From G965247265 sp965247265 (GTDB lineage Bacteria; Pseudomonadota; Gammaproteobacteria; UBA4575): a DNA stretch of 64,000 bases. Every line of letters begins with the position of its first letter. The stretch's first letter is position 1. The notes under the pieces were generated by a model. The model searched no databases, was not told where the DNA came from, and was given only the letters and a program-made list of their open reading frames with translations. The position numbers were made by a program, and so were the translations under genes. Below, piece by piece: positions 37,514 to 46,886 of the stretch. The stretch covers positions 1,054,001 to 1,118,000 of the forward strand of contig OZ252002.1 in NCBI GenBank assembly GCA_965247265.1, in the 5' to 3' direction.

Positions 37514-38038
37514 TTAGCATGGACCCATCATTACATGATCATGCAACAGTAAAGCCATTCTAGAAATATCTGTAACAGCACGTACAGATAGCGTTGCACC
37601 TGAAATGTTATCAATACTTTTGTCGAGTTTATTGTTGTGGGCCAACTTTGCATTTATAAATTGCTCGCTAAAAAACGCTTGTTTTACTTCCCAGCCACGA
37701 CTTTCTCTAAATATTAATACTTTAACTTTCTCCAGGCCTTGAGAATTCACAACTAAGCCGGTTGTGATGTAACGCTCTTTGCCAATTTCTTCCAGTATCC
37801 AGGCGCTGCGGCATTCATTTTGCCAGTAGGGTATTCGAATCTTTTTATAGCGATGCCCAAGAATATTTTTAACTTCTTTTGCAAGATCGCCAGACAATGT
37901 AATACGCTGTGCTTCAGGAATTTCCCCAAATGTTTGTACTAGAAAATCATCGGGTGATTGATACACTTCTTCTGCATGTAAAACGGAATATTCAATTAAT
38001 ATAAAAAGAACAAATAGAATCTTTTTCATACAATTCAA
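37514..38038 (-). CDS. Exported FMN-binding domain protein
   Basis: 174 residues with a signal peptide (to about HAEE at 22-25) and an FMN-binding domain containing the flavinylation-type motif ISGATLSVRAVTD, in which the Thr of SGAT is the residue to which FMN is covalently attached in NqrC/RnfG relatives. LVVNSQGLEKVKVL matches the domain core. It is coded between the PepSY membrane protein and the porin. This suggests periplasmic electron transfer, perhaps for reduction of iron; that role is inference. Confidence 0.8.
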   Translation of the reverse strand: MNCMKKILFVLFILIEYSVLHAEEVYQSPDDFLVQTFGEIPEAQRITLSGDLAKEVKNILGHRYKKIRIPYWQNECRSAWILEEIGKERYITTGLVVNSQGLEKVKVLIFRESRGWEVKQAFFSEQFINAKLAHNNKLDKSIDNISGATLSVRAVTDISRMALLLHDHVMMGPC

Positions 38039-38089
38039 ATTTTCGTTTTTAATTTAAAGTTTGCAAGACTGTTAGAAACTCTCTGTATT

Positions 38090-39385
38090 TTAGAACATCC
38101 AGCCTAGACCTAAATCAAAGCCATCAAAGTCGCGGCCTTCTGCGCTCGCTACACCGTCATGTTCACGGTCACGATAATCAAACTTGATTACAACTAGTTC
38201 ATGTGGCCATACATTGAAACCAACTTCCCATTGATCAAACTGATCTTGTAAACGTGCACCTTCCACATCTTCGTAACGTGTGTAAAACCCAATCCAATCT
38301 CGAGGTTTGAAACTAGGTTCAACATACCACCCATATTGCTCACTTGGGTCACCAGGTTCTTCATCAAGATCACCATCAATGTCCCATTCAGCATACAATG
38401 CGCGTAGCGTAAAGGGACCTTGATTATAAATTCCATGCAATGAATACAACATTGCATCTTCGATAAGATCATCTTCAATGGGATTATCTACATCCTGACT
38501 GGCATCAGATTGATGTTGGATTGAAGCGGCAAGTTCTAAGCCTTGAATTCCGGTGTATCTCATGCGTCCTGTAACAGCTAAATCATCTGCTTGTGCGTTA
38601 GATGCTTTTTGTCTCCCACTGCGAATGCGGCCCAAATTGCCACCTGCAGTAGGAATTTCAAGACCTGTGTGTAACGCGAGGTCGGCACTAAAACCGCTAT
38701 CACCAAATCGATGTGTTCCCCCCATGCCTACTTCCCACCAGGAAGATGGAATAATTACGTTTTCTACATCGTTACGTTCCACACCATAAAATGTTGGTGG
38801 CTCATGCGTTTCATTAAGTATTCCAGTCGGGACTAAAAATACGCCACCACGAACTTGTGAAGCGTTGGTAACATCATATTCAATGTAGGCTTGTTCAATT
38901 TCAACTTCACCATCTAATGGATCACCGTCTGCTTCAACACCGCCATGTTCAATTTCAAATTCAGTCACTAATCGTAAATCATCGTTAAAATCTTTATTTA
39001 TACTTAACACAAATCGATGAATGTCAGCTTCTTCAACATCACGATCACTGTCATCTGCATTGAGATTGTTGTAATGAACTTCGGCATAGCCACCAATGGA
39101 AATTCCTTCGAACTCATCAAGTGGACTGTCTTCTATAACTTCTGCAGTTGCTATGGCTACTTCTGTGGCCTCTTCAGCTTTTAATTCAGCATTACTCGCT
39201 TTTTCTTCTGCCCGTGTGGCAGTCTCCATCGCTTGTTTTTGTTGCGACATTAATTGCTCTACGGCTTTTTTGAGGTTCTCATATTCTGCTTTGTCGACCA
39301 TGACTTTTTCAGCATGAGAGGGGAGTGCTAAGGCCATCATACCTAGCATAATGATGAGTCTTGCGAGTATAGAATATGTTTTCAT
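38090..39385 (-). CDS. Outer-membrane porin with N-terminal coiled coil
   Basis: 431 residues: signal peptide (to about SHAEK at 22-26), a coiled coil (about 30-85, rich in Ala/Glu/Lys heptads), then a beta-barrel beginning ISIGGYAEVHYNN, with many amphipathic strands and the terminal aromatic GLGWMF-stop typical of outer-membrane barrels. The coiled coil probably trimerises or contacts peptidoglycan, as in OprO/P-like porins. It heads the set with the FMN-binding and PepSY genes, and a Fur-box-like palindrome lies 94 bases upstream. The solute is not known. Confidence 0.82.
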   Translation of the reverse strand: MKTYSILARLIIMLGMMALALPSHAEKVMVDKAEYENLKKAVEQLMSQQKQAMETATRAEEKASNAELKAEEATEVAIATAEVIEDSPLDEFEGISIGGYAEVHYNNLNADDSDRDVEEADIHRFVLSINKDFNDDLRLVTEFEIEHGGVEADGDPLDGEVEIEQAYIEYDVTNASQVRGGVFLVPTGILNETHEPPTFYGVERNDVENVIIPSSWWEVGMGGTHRFGDSGFSADLALHTGLEIPTAGGNLGRIRSGRQKASNAQADDLAVTGRMRYTGIQGLELAASIQHQSDASQDVDNPIEDDLIEDAMLYSLHGIYNQGPFTLRALYAEWDIDGDLDEEPGDPSEQYGWYVEPSFKPRDWIGFYTRYEDVEGARLQDQFDQWEVGFNVWPHELVVIKFDYRDREHDGVASAEGRDFDGFDLGLGWMF

Positions 39386-39478
39386 ATAAATAGTCTCATA
39401 AATCAGTTAGTTAAGTAATATTAGCCAGGGTCAAATTAAATAAAAATGCGTATTTGCTAATAAACATGCAAATACTAA

Positions 39479-39493
39479 TGAGAATGATTCTTA
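39479..39493. promoter_or_regulatory. Fur-box-like palindrome
   Basis: TGAGAAT-G-ATTCTTA is a 7-1-7 near-perfect inverted repeat matching the TGATAAT-n-ATTATCA half-site pattern of Fur operators at 12 of the 14 arm positions. It lies in the divergent gap between the porin and the DUF1461 gene. It could make the porin, the DUF1461 gene or both iron-repressed. Confidence 0.55.
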
Positions 39494-39560
39494 TTTCTAT
39501 ATCTATTTAAGGGTAGGTAAGCTGATGAATTGCACATTAAATTAAGGTTGAATCACGCAA

Positions 39561-40323
39561 ATGCCATTGATCGATTCCTATACCATTTGCGGGTTTATGA
39601 AAACACTTGTTCCAACAATTTGTTTGAATGTATTAATTTCTGTCGGTTTGTTTTTTGTCAGTTTTTATCTTGCATGGCAGGTATCTGCCTCGACTAACTT
39701 TATTTATCCGTTCTGGTATGAAGTAATTAAAATTGACACGGCGATTACGAAATATGCGCCTTATAACAAAAATCGCCACGGATTTGAAAATACAAATAAG
39801 CAAGAACACGTGCGCTTATTTAGGGGTATTGTTTCAAGTATTCAAAATAGTGGGACAGGCTTGGATCAGCTTAAATATTCGGATAACAATGGAAACGTTA
39901 TCGATACATTATTAACACAGGCAGAAGTAATACATCTCACCGATGTTGCAAATTTAGTAAATAAATTTAAATATTTTGCAATAGCAGGGGGCTTAATTGC
40001 GTTTTTCTCATTCTTAATATTACTATTCTCAAGATATATACTCGCAAAATTCCGTTATCACTTTTTTGGTGGGATAGGGCTAATTATTTTTTTTTTACAT
40101 TATTGGTAATCATTATTGGCCCAACCGATATTTTCTATGCAGGGCACGAATTAATTTATCCAGATCAGCATCAGTGGTTTTTTATTATGAAGATTCATTA
40201 ATGAGCACTATGATGAAAGCACCCGTACTGTTCGCGCCCATTGCTGGCGAATTAATCATGTTAACCATTATTTTATGGTCAGTGTTTTTATATCTAATGA
40301 TAAGGGCGAAAAGAAAATTATAG
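39561..40323 (+). pseudogene. DUF1461 (TIGR01906-like) integral membrane protein, two homopolymer frameshifts
   Basis: The first frame has a membrane helix, IDTAITKYAPYNKNRHGFE, VRLFRGIVSSIQN and a second pair of helices, then ends at 40109 after a T10 run (40087-40096). The next frame gives TLLVIIIGPTDIFYAGHEL and PDQHQW. After a T6 run (40178-40183) the third frame supplies YYEDSLMSTMMKAPVLFAP, a last helix and a stop at 40321. One extra T in each run restores about 254 codons, or 242 residues from the more usual second ATG. The family is conserved in many bacteria but has no known function. Confidence 0.75.
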
Positions 40324-40375
40324 AACTGCGCAAACCAAGAGGTATTAACACCCTAACTGTAATGCTGATATTTTA

Positions 40376-40795
40376 TTAAAATGGTTTAATAGTAACGAGT
40401 AACGCAATTGCAATGAGCATTAATACAGGTGCTTCATTGAACCATCGGTACCATTTGTGATCATGTTTGTTTTGATTATCCTTAAAGCGTTTTAACAGTA
40501 TGCCGCACCAAATATGGTAGAAGACAAGTAATAGAACGAGAGCGAGCTTTATTATCATCCACGTTGTATTTAAATAGCCTGGCAAGTAATGCAATAACCA
40601 AATTCCAAACACTATGGTTAATAGCGCGCCTGGCGTCATTATTCCAAAGAATAGTTTTCTCTCCATGATTTTAAATCTCTCTAAGCTGATCTCATCATCA
40701 GCCAATGCGTGGTAAACAAACAGGCGTGGTAAATAAAATAAGCCTGCAAACCATGTCACCATAAAGACAATATGAAACGCTTTAACCCATAACAT
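40376..40795 (-). CDS. hemJ: HemJ, protoporphyrinogen IX oxidase
   Basis: 139 residues, four membrane helices. KAFHIVFMVTWFAGLFYLPRLFVYH contains the conserved His and Arg of HemJ, and ERKLFFGIMTPGALL and WCGILLKRFKDNQN are also family-typical. HemJ oxidises protoporphyrinogen IX to protoporphyrin IX in haem synthesis in bacteria without HemG/HemY. It follows the ClC gene on the same strand after about 30 bases. Confidence 0.92.
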   Translation of the reverse strand: MLWVKAFHIVFMVTWFAGLFYLPRLFVYHALADDEISLERFKIMERKLFFGIMTPGALLTIVFGIWLLHYLPGYLNTTWMIIKLALVLLLVFYHIWCGILLKRFKDNQNKHDHKWYRWFNEAPVLMLIAIALLVTIKPF

Positions 40796-40825
40796 AATAA
40801 TTTCTACCAGCGAAAATTAATTCAT

Positions 40826-42576
40826 TTAGATGTTATATAAACTTTGAAAGTGTTTTTTAGTAAGTACACCATAAATTCTGAAACCACCTGTTGTAATGAC
40901 GCTTCGAATACATAATGCTTCTACACTATTTTCTATAAATGATTCGCGCGCATCATCCGCCGTTAATCGCAAATCGATACTAGCAACTTGCAATCGTTTA
41001 GCAGGTATTTTAATTAAGTCTATTTCATTTAATTCAATTTCCTCGTTGTCAGCGACATATTTTTCTAAGTCTGTAATTGGTAAAATAGAACTCGGCTCAT
41101 CTTTAATTATTACAATCCAGTCTGTTTTAGACTCAATTAGTTTTTTTGCTTGGTTAAATGATATTAATCTCGTACTGCGTTGCACTTTGCGATTCATAAT
41201 ATCTACAACACCTACGCGCCTTAATGCTTGTTGCATTGGGTCATGGCGAAAATCCATGCCACGTAAGCGCATTAGCATTCTATAAACTGAGCCTTGCCCA
41301 AAAAGTTGGCTTGCTGTGAGTTGTGCAGTCACAATGGCTAACATTCCAGGCAAAATTATATTGTGGTTGCTGGTAAGTTCAAACGCAGCAGTGAGTGCTG
41401 CAAGAGGTGCTTGTAATGTGGCCCCATCATTGCTGCCATGCCAATCAGCGCGTACATGCCAGGAGAAGATGAAAGTGTTGGTAAAAAAGGTTGCACAACT
41501 AATCCAAGCACACCTCCTAAGCATGCGCCTATTACGAATGTGGGGCCAATTAGTCCAGCAGGGAGACCCATGCCGGTACTGCATGCTGTGGCAATGAGTT
41601 TTGCAAAGAAAATCATAATTAATAGCTTAAGTTCAATATTATTAATTAATGTGTCGCTGACAGTGTCGTAGCCGATACCCATAATTTGCGGTGTTGCAAT
41701 GGCAAGAATGCCTGTGACAGAACCTGCAATTACGAATTTCATCCAAATTGATAAATTGTTTCCTGCTTTCGCAAAAAGTTTTATTGCGAAAATAAACAGT
41801 GTTGCAGCAATGCCTGTAATGATGCCTACCAGCAGTACAATAGGGAGTTCAAATAGGTTAATGGGTTGAAATTTTGGAATAAGGAAAGCTTGTTCCGCAC
41901 CAAAAATTGTGTGAGAAACGGCTGTTGCACTTACAGCAGCCAATATGACAAGTAGGAAACTGGCTAAGGCATATTCCATCATCACAACTTCAAGAGCAAA
42001 AATGACACCAGCCAGAGGCGTGTTAAATGATGCGCCAATGGCGGCTGCAGTTCCGCATGCAACCAATGTGCGGATTGTGTTATTAGGCAATCTTAATTTC
42101 TGGCCAAGCAAACTACTTGTTGCAGCACCAAGATGAATTGAAGGTCCTTCACGACCCAGGGATTGTCCTGAAATTATTGCAATGGCGGCTCCCATGTATT
42201 GCATAATAAAACCACGAAAATGTATGTAACCTTGGTGATAAAAAAGTCGTTCCATAACATGTGAGACACCAACGGTATGTTCACCTTTGGACCAGAACTT
42301 GAAAATGAGAGCAATAAGTACTGCGCCTGCAATGGGCAGTAGAATTCGCAAATATACTGGTATACCTTCATAGTGCTCAGCCGAGCCCAAGGGCAATAAG
42401 TAGATTTGTGCTGTTTCTATGAGTAAGCGAAACGATACAACAACCAAGCCCGTAGCAAGACCAACAATAATACTCAAAACTGCTAATAAGATGAGTGCAT
42501 TGGGCCTGGAACTGCGCAAGCGTGCGTTTTCAAGCGCATTTTGAATCATGATACGGATGCGAGATTGCTTTCCCAT
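40826..42576 (-). pseudogene. ClC-family chloride channel/antiporter, single frameshift
   Basis: The upstream frame from ATG 42576 carries the ClC core, including GREGPSIHLGA with the gating Glu, ASFNTPLAGVIFALE and GMGLPAGLIGPTFVIGA, then goes out of frame after AAMMG. The other frame continues ATLQAPLAALTAAFELT and a cytosolic C-terminal region to 40826. One extra base in the C4 run at 41422-41425 (G4 in the message) joins them into about 583 residues, a normal ClC with a C-terminal regulatory region. The gating Glu indicates a proton-coupled antiporter. As read, the last helix lacks its end. Confidence 0.85.
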
Positions 42577-42669
42577 AACTTTGATTATGCCAGAGCTTAC
42601 GTCTCGACTTTTGACTAATCACATTAACTTGTATGATGCGCAAGTAATATACATTGAGATTTTAAGAAA

Positions 42670-43701
42670 ATGATTTCTGTAGGAATAGTGGGAGGTACGG
42701 GATATACCGGTGTCGAGTTGCTGCGCATTCTCGCCAAGCATCCACACGTTGATATAAGAATTGCAACATCGCGTACTGAGGCGGGAAAATCGGTTGCCGA
42801 AATTTATCCTAACCTAGCATCAGAAATTGATATTACCTTTGAGAAACCAGAAGTCAGCGAATTACAGCAATGCGACTGCGTACTATTTGCAGCACCAAAT
42901 GGTACGGCAATGCATATGGCATCAGAGCTGTTGGATGCGGGTGTTAAAGTCATCGATTTGGCAGCGGATTTTCGTATTAGCGATGTCGCTAAGTGGGAAC
43001 ATTGGTACAAACAACCACATGCTTGCCCGAATTTAATCAGCACTGCAGTGTACGGATTGCCGGAGCTATATCGTGAACAGATTCGCAGCGCAAATTTAGT
43101 AGCAAATCCTGGCTGTTATCCAACAGCAATTACATTAGGTTTTCTGCCTTTGTTAGAGACGGGGCTCGCAAACAATTCAATTTTAATTGCTGACGCAAAA
43201 TCGGGAGTGAGTGGTGCAGGGCGCTCTACGAATATATCGCTTTTATATAGTGAAGCCGGCGAAAACTTCAAAGCCTATAACGTTGTGGCTCACCGACACT
43301 GGCCAGAAATTAAACAGCAACTGGATTTTGCATCAAAGGCGGAGGTTAATTTCACGTTTACTCCACACTTGGTGCCAATGGTGAGGGGCATATTTGCCAC
43401 CTTATATATAACAGATGTAGACCGATCAGTAGATTTGAATTCGATATATCAACAGCGATTTGCTAAAGAACATTTTGTATACGTAATGGAGCAAGATAAT
43501 TTGCCTGAAACCAAGCATGTAAGAGGATCAAATAATTGTATCTTATCAGTGCAGTGGCCAGAAAATGGAAATACGGCAGTTGTATTGTCAGTCATCGATA
43601 ATTTAGTAAAAGGTGCAGCAGGACAAGCTGTACAGAATATGAATTTAATGTTTGATTTTGAGGAAACAGAGGGGCTGGGTCAGCTTGGTCTTTATCCATA
43701 A
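42670..43701 (+). CDS. argC: ArgC, N-acetyl-gamma-glutamyl-phosphate reductase
   Basis: 343 residues. VGIVGGTGYTGVELLR is the NADP fold, the catalytic Cys149 sits in VANPGCYPTA, and HRHWPEI contains the active-site His. ARG path step: reduction of N-acetylglutamyl phosphate to the semialdehyde. No other arg gene is in the window. A coiled-coil protein gene, bactofilin and erpA follow in the order often seen in gammaproteobacteria. Confidence 0.95.
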   Translation: MISVGIVGGTGYTGVELLRILAKHPHVDIRIATSRTEAGKSVAEIYPNLASEIDITFEKPEVSELQQCDCVLFAAPNGTAMHMASELLDAGVKVIDLAADFRISDVAKWEHWYKQPHACPNLISTAVYGLPELYREQIRSANLVANPGCYPTAITLGFLPLLETGLANNSILIADAKSGVSGAGRSTNISLLYSEAGENFKAYNVVAHRHWPEIKQQLDFASKAEVNFTFTPHLVPMVRGIFATLYITDVDRSVDLNSIYQQRFAKEHFVYVMEQDNLPETKHVRGSNNCILSVQWPENGNTAVVLSVIDNLVKGAAGQAVQNMNLMFDFEETEGLGQLGLYP

Positions 43702-43756
43702 TTTAAGTTATTCGTTAACTTGGATTAATTGTTTAGTTTAAGTTTCGTTAATTAAT

Positions 43757-44479
43757 ATGTCGTCAAATCAAAATTTAAATAAACCTGGAACGCGATTAAT
43801 GTCATTTGGGCCTGTTGCGCTCATTGTTATGGTTGCCATGTTTGTATCATTTTGGCTGGGGTCTAAAACGATGGGTTTTTCATTTATAGGCACTGAAAAA
43901 CTCGCTAACGTAACCGATAAAGATCAAAAAATTAAGTTATTAGAACAGCTAAATCGTCAACTGGAACATGATGTAGCGCTGGTAAAACGATCTGCGAAAG
44001 TTGAGCTTGCGGCAGTGGAAGAAATGAAAAAAACACTGCATAAAAAAGATCTAGATCTTTTGAAATTAAATCAGGAACTTCATTTCTACCGCACACTATA
44101 TTCGCCAAATGCAGATAATTCTGCAGTACAGGTGAAAGTTTTTAATCTTCATAAAGATAATGTTACTAACCGGTATGTTTATGATTTAGTGTTAACTGGT
44201 GTACCAAAGAAAAAAGAAAACGCATCAGAAATAATAGGATTAAGTGTAGATGGCGAGCAGCAAGGCATATTAAAAAGATTAGTGTTTGAAGATATTAGTG
44301 AAGTTACAGATACGTCATTAAAGTTTTCGTTCAAGTACTTCCAAAAACTATCGGGTAGTTTCTCGCTTCCTGATGATTTTGAACCTAGTAGTGTGCGCGT
44401 AGAAGTACTGCGCGATAAGAAAAAAGCAAAGCCTATAGTTGCAAGTTATAACTGGATAGATGTTTTCAAAGAAGGATAA
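43757..44479 (+). CDS. Membrane-anchored coiled-coil protein (DUF6776-like)
   Basis: 240 residues: one N-terminal helix (about 18-36), a coiled coil (about 55-115, with KIKLLEQLNRQLEHDVALVK), and a C-terminal globular part with FYRTLYSPNADNSAVQVK, matching a gammaproteobacterial family of unknown function placed between argC and the bactofilin gene. Together with the bactofilin it may act at the cell envelope; that is inference. Confidence 0.65.
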   Translation: MSSNQNLNKPGTRLMSFGPVALIVMVAMFVSFWLGSKTMGFSFIGTEKLANVTDKDQKIKLLEQLNRQLEHDVALVKRSAKVELAAVEEMKKTLHKKDLDLLKLNQELHFYRTLYSPNADNSAVQVKVFNLHKDNVTNRYVYDLVLTGVPKKKENASEIIGLSVDGEQQGILKRLVFEDISEVTDTSLKFSFKYFQKLSGSFSLPDDFEPSSVRVEVLRDKKKAKPIVASYNWIDVFKEG

Positions 44480-44507
44480 ACCAATTAACAAAAATTAAAG
44501 AGTCACT

Positions 44508-44888
44508 ATGTCATTTAAGAAAAAAATTAGAACTACTAAAATTGATACGCTAGTTGGTCGGCATTCAAAAATAATTGGCGACATTTGTTATGGTGGAGGT
44601 CTGCATATTGAAGGTGTTGTTGAAGGCAATATCACACCAGAGCAAGAAGACAAAGGCGTTGTCATATTAAGTGAGTTAGGTGTGGTTGAAGGGGAACTTC
44701 GTGGTCCTTCAATTATTATCAATGGAACGGTTAATGGAAATGTTTATGCAACGGGTACTATAGAACTTGCGGCAGGTGCCAAAATTACTGGAAATGTTTA
44801 CTATAATTTACTGGAGATGACCGTAGGGGCTGAGGTTAATGGGAATCTCGTGCATCAACAGCCGTCAAACCTTACAGAGGCTAAATAG
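44508..44888 (+). CDS. Bactofilin (polymer-forming cytoskeletal protein)
   Basis: 126 residues consisting of one right-handed beta-helix of bactofilin type: TLVGRHSKIIGDICYGGGLHIEGVVEG-like turns, VILSELGVVEGELRG, IIINGTVNGNVYATG and KITGNVYYNLLEM. It polymerises without nucleotide and localises envelope enzymes in several bacteria. It follows the coiled-coil gene by 28 bases. Confidence 0.92.
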   Translation: MSFKKKIRTTKIDTLVGRHSKIIGDICYGGGLHIEGVVEGNITPEQEDKGVVILSELGVVEGELRGPSIIINGTVNGNVYATGTIELAAGAKITGNVYYNLLEMTVGAEVNGNLVHQQPSNLTEAK

Positions 44889-44983
44889 CCTGCCATTTTG
44901 GAATACTTGACTAAATCACTAGGATAATGTTAGCATATTAGCAAGTACTAAATTATATATGACTAAAATAGGAGCGTACATCT

Positions 44984-45352
44984 ATGTCTGCGACTGAGAC
45001 AGCGCAACCATCTGCACCACCGGCTTCGTTAGTATTTACTGATGCAGCGGCGAATAAAGTGAAGCAGTTAATTGAAGATGAAAAAAATGAAAACCTCAAG
45101 CTTCGTGTATTTGTAAGTGGCGGCGGATGTTCTGGATTTCAATACGGGTTTACGTTTGATGAAGCATTGCAAGATGGTGATACCTCGGTTGAAAATGGCG
45201 GAGTTACCTTGTTGGTTGATCCAATGAGCTTTCAATATTTAATGGGGGCTGAAATTGATTATACAGAAGGTTTAGAAGGTGCCCAGTTTGTAATTCGAAA
45301 TCCGCAAGCTCAAACAACCTGCGGGTGTGGTTCCTCGTTCTCGCCAGGCTAA
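44984..45352 (+). CDS. erpA: ErpA, iron-sulfur cluster insertion protein
   Basis: 122 residues of A-type carrier family. The three cluster-binding cysteines are Cys49 (SGGGCSGFQYGF) and Cys113/Cys115 (TTCGCGSSF). ErpA delivers [4Fe-4S] clusters to target proteins, including isoprenoid enzymes. A strong AGGAG precedes the ATG, and a clear terminator follows the stop. Confidence 0.94.
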   Translation: MSATETAQPSAPPASLVFTDAAANKVKQLIEDEKNENLKLRVFVSGGGCSGFQYGFTFDEALQDGDTSVENGGVTLLVDPMSFQYLMGAEIDYTEGLEGAQFVIRNPQAQTTCGCGSSFSPG

Positions 45353-45376
45353 GATTCAGATTAATTACAAATTTAT

Positions 45377-45403
45377 AAAAAGCGCTCTACGGAGCGCTTT
45401 TTT
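45377..45403 (+). terminator. Intrinsic terminator after erpA
   Basis: A 7-base GC-rich stem (AGCGCTC with GAGCGCT) around a TACG loop, preceded by AAAA and followed by a run of Ts, lies 25 bases after the erpA stop. The flanking A and T runs extend the stem, so it may act in both directions. Confidence 0.9.
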
Positions 45404-45552
45404 ATTAGCGTAGACGTCTGACAACTCACCCTCAATTTAGAGTATCCTTGTGGTCGCAAATAGCTACACACATTCAAAATTGTTTTGAAAAATCTTAACT
45501 TGTAATTTAAATTTAGTAAATAACAATTTGTATATCGTTTGAAAATTTACTC

Positions 45553-46599
45553 ATGCAAATAAAAGTTTCAGAAATAATAGATGAGTTTTCAGAATGGGGA
45601 TTATTCGAATCACATGAAGGCCCCGATAATTTAATAACGGGATTGCCAGATGCGAGAGAATGTGGAGAGGGCGATTTAGTATTTATTGATAGTTATGACT
45701 ATATTGAATACGTGCTTGACCAAAAACCATCCGGTGTTATTACGTCGCAAAAGTTGGCGGATAACCTTAAAGGAATATCAAACACATCAATTCTTGTTAG
45801 TTCAAATGTCAAACTAGCCCAAGCATTGTTGCGGCAGTCTTATGCCGATCGTGATTTACGAGACAATGGTTGGCCTGATGTGCATGAATCTGCAGTGATT
45901 CACACTACTGCGAGCCTTTCCAAGAATGTAAGCATTGGACCTGGGGTTGTCGTTTCAAAAAATGTATGCATCGGTTCAAACAGTACTATTTTGGCTAATA
46001 GTGTTATCGAAGAAGGCGTCAAAATTGGAAGCGATACCGTTATTCATCCAAATGTCACAATAAGCTATGCATGCGATATTGGAGATCGATGTATTATTAA
46101 ATCGGGCGCGGTCATAGGTATGGAAGGGTTTGGTTTTGCACAAGACTCGCAACAAAAAAGCCATCGTGTTCCACAGCTAGGTAATGTAATCATTGGTAAT
46201 GATGTAGCAATTGGTTCAAATTGTACGATTGATCGTGCAACATTTGCGCATACAATAATTAAAGACGGTAGTAAATTTGATGCTCAAGTACATATTGCTC
46301 ACAATGTAGAAGTGGGTGAAGATGGTTTGATAGTTGCTCAAAGTGGAATAGCGGGATCGACAAAAATAGGTAAACGCCTTCGATTCAGTGGTCAAGGGGC
46401 TATTATTGACCATGTGAAAATTTGCGATGATGTAACGTTAGTGCATCGTGCAGGGGTGACGCGAAACATTGAAGAACCAGGCGCATATGCAGGTGCACCC
46501 ATCCTTCCACTGCAAAAATATTTTAAAAATGTTGCAGTTATGCGGCAACTAGATGAAATTAAAAAATCATTAAATGCGCTAATAAAGAAAGTAAAGTAA
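45553..46599 (+). CDS. lpxD: LpxD, UDP-3-O-acylglucosamine N-acyltransferase
   Basis: 348 residues: an N-terminal uridine-binding domain (DARECGEGDLVFIDS), a hexapeptide beta-helix (VSIGPGVVVSKNVCIG, IGMEGFGFAQD, IGSNCTIDRAT), the catalytic His250 in HIAHNVEVGE, and a C-terminal helix (LDEIKKSLNALIKKVK). It adds the second acyl chain in lipid A synthesis. Like lpxA here, it stands outside the usual bamA-lpxD-fabZ-lpxA cluster and has its own 200-base upstream region. Confidence 0.92.
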   Translation: MQIKVSEIIDEFSEWGLFESHEGPDNLITGLPDARECGEGDLVFIDSYDYIEYVLDQKPSGVITSQKLADNLKGISNTSILVSSNVKLAQALLRQSYADRDLRDNGWPDVHESAVIHTTASLSKNVSIGPGVVVSKNVCIGSNSTILANSVIEEGVKIGSDTVIHPNVTISYACDIGDRCIIKSGAVIGMEGFGFAQDSQQKSHRVPQLGNVIIGNDVAIGSNCTIDRATFAHTIIKDGSKFDAQVHIAHNVEVGEDGLIVAQSGIAGSTKIGKRLRFSGQGAIIDHVKICDDVTLVHRAGVTRNIEEPGAYAGAPILPLQKYFKNVAVMRQLDEIKKSLNALIKKVK

Positions 46600-46746
46600 T
46601 TACGTTTTAGCAGTTTTACAGCACAATCACTTAGATTTCGCTTCGAAATCATACAAATTTCCTTAAAAATGTGAAATTCATCATGTGAGCATGTGAGTTA
46701 TCTTTCAACTTGCGCGTTTTTTACGTGACATAATTTTATAACAATT

Positions 46747-46767
46747 CCAATATTTTAAAAATATTGG
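46747..46767. repeat. Perfect AT-rich inverted repeat
   Basis: CCAATATTT-TAA-AAATATTGG is a 9+9 inverted repeat with a 3-base centre, lying 15 bases ahead of a short ORF in the 280-base gap after lpxD. It could be an operator or an AT-rich hairpin. There is no T run directly after it, so it is not a standard terminator. Confidence 0.45.
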
Positions 46768-46781
46768 TTCTAATAGTTGAA

Positions 46782-46886
46782 ATGCAGTTTCAATCTAATG
46801 CAGCTGTTAAATGGACTTGGTTTATGGCTATAAATGAAATGGATTCAATTAGCTTTTATACATTTAGTTATCGTGGTGATGTATGA
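46782..46886 (+). CDS. Short upstream ORF (34 aa) overlapping the next gene
   Basis: ATG at 46782 opens QFQSNAAVKWTWFMAINEMD and ends with SYRGDV-TGA, the stop overlapping the next start as ATGA. It fills the space between the inverted repeat and the following gene. The ATGA overlap suggests translational coupling, although no ribosome binding site is evident and the peptide has no recognised family. Confidence 0.3.
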   Translation: MQFQSNAAVKWTWFMAINEMDSISFYTFSYRGDV

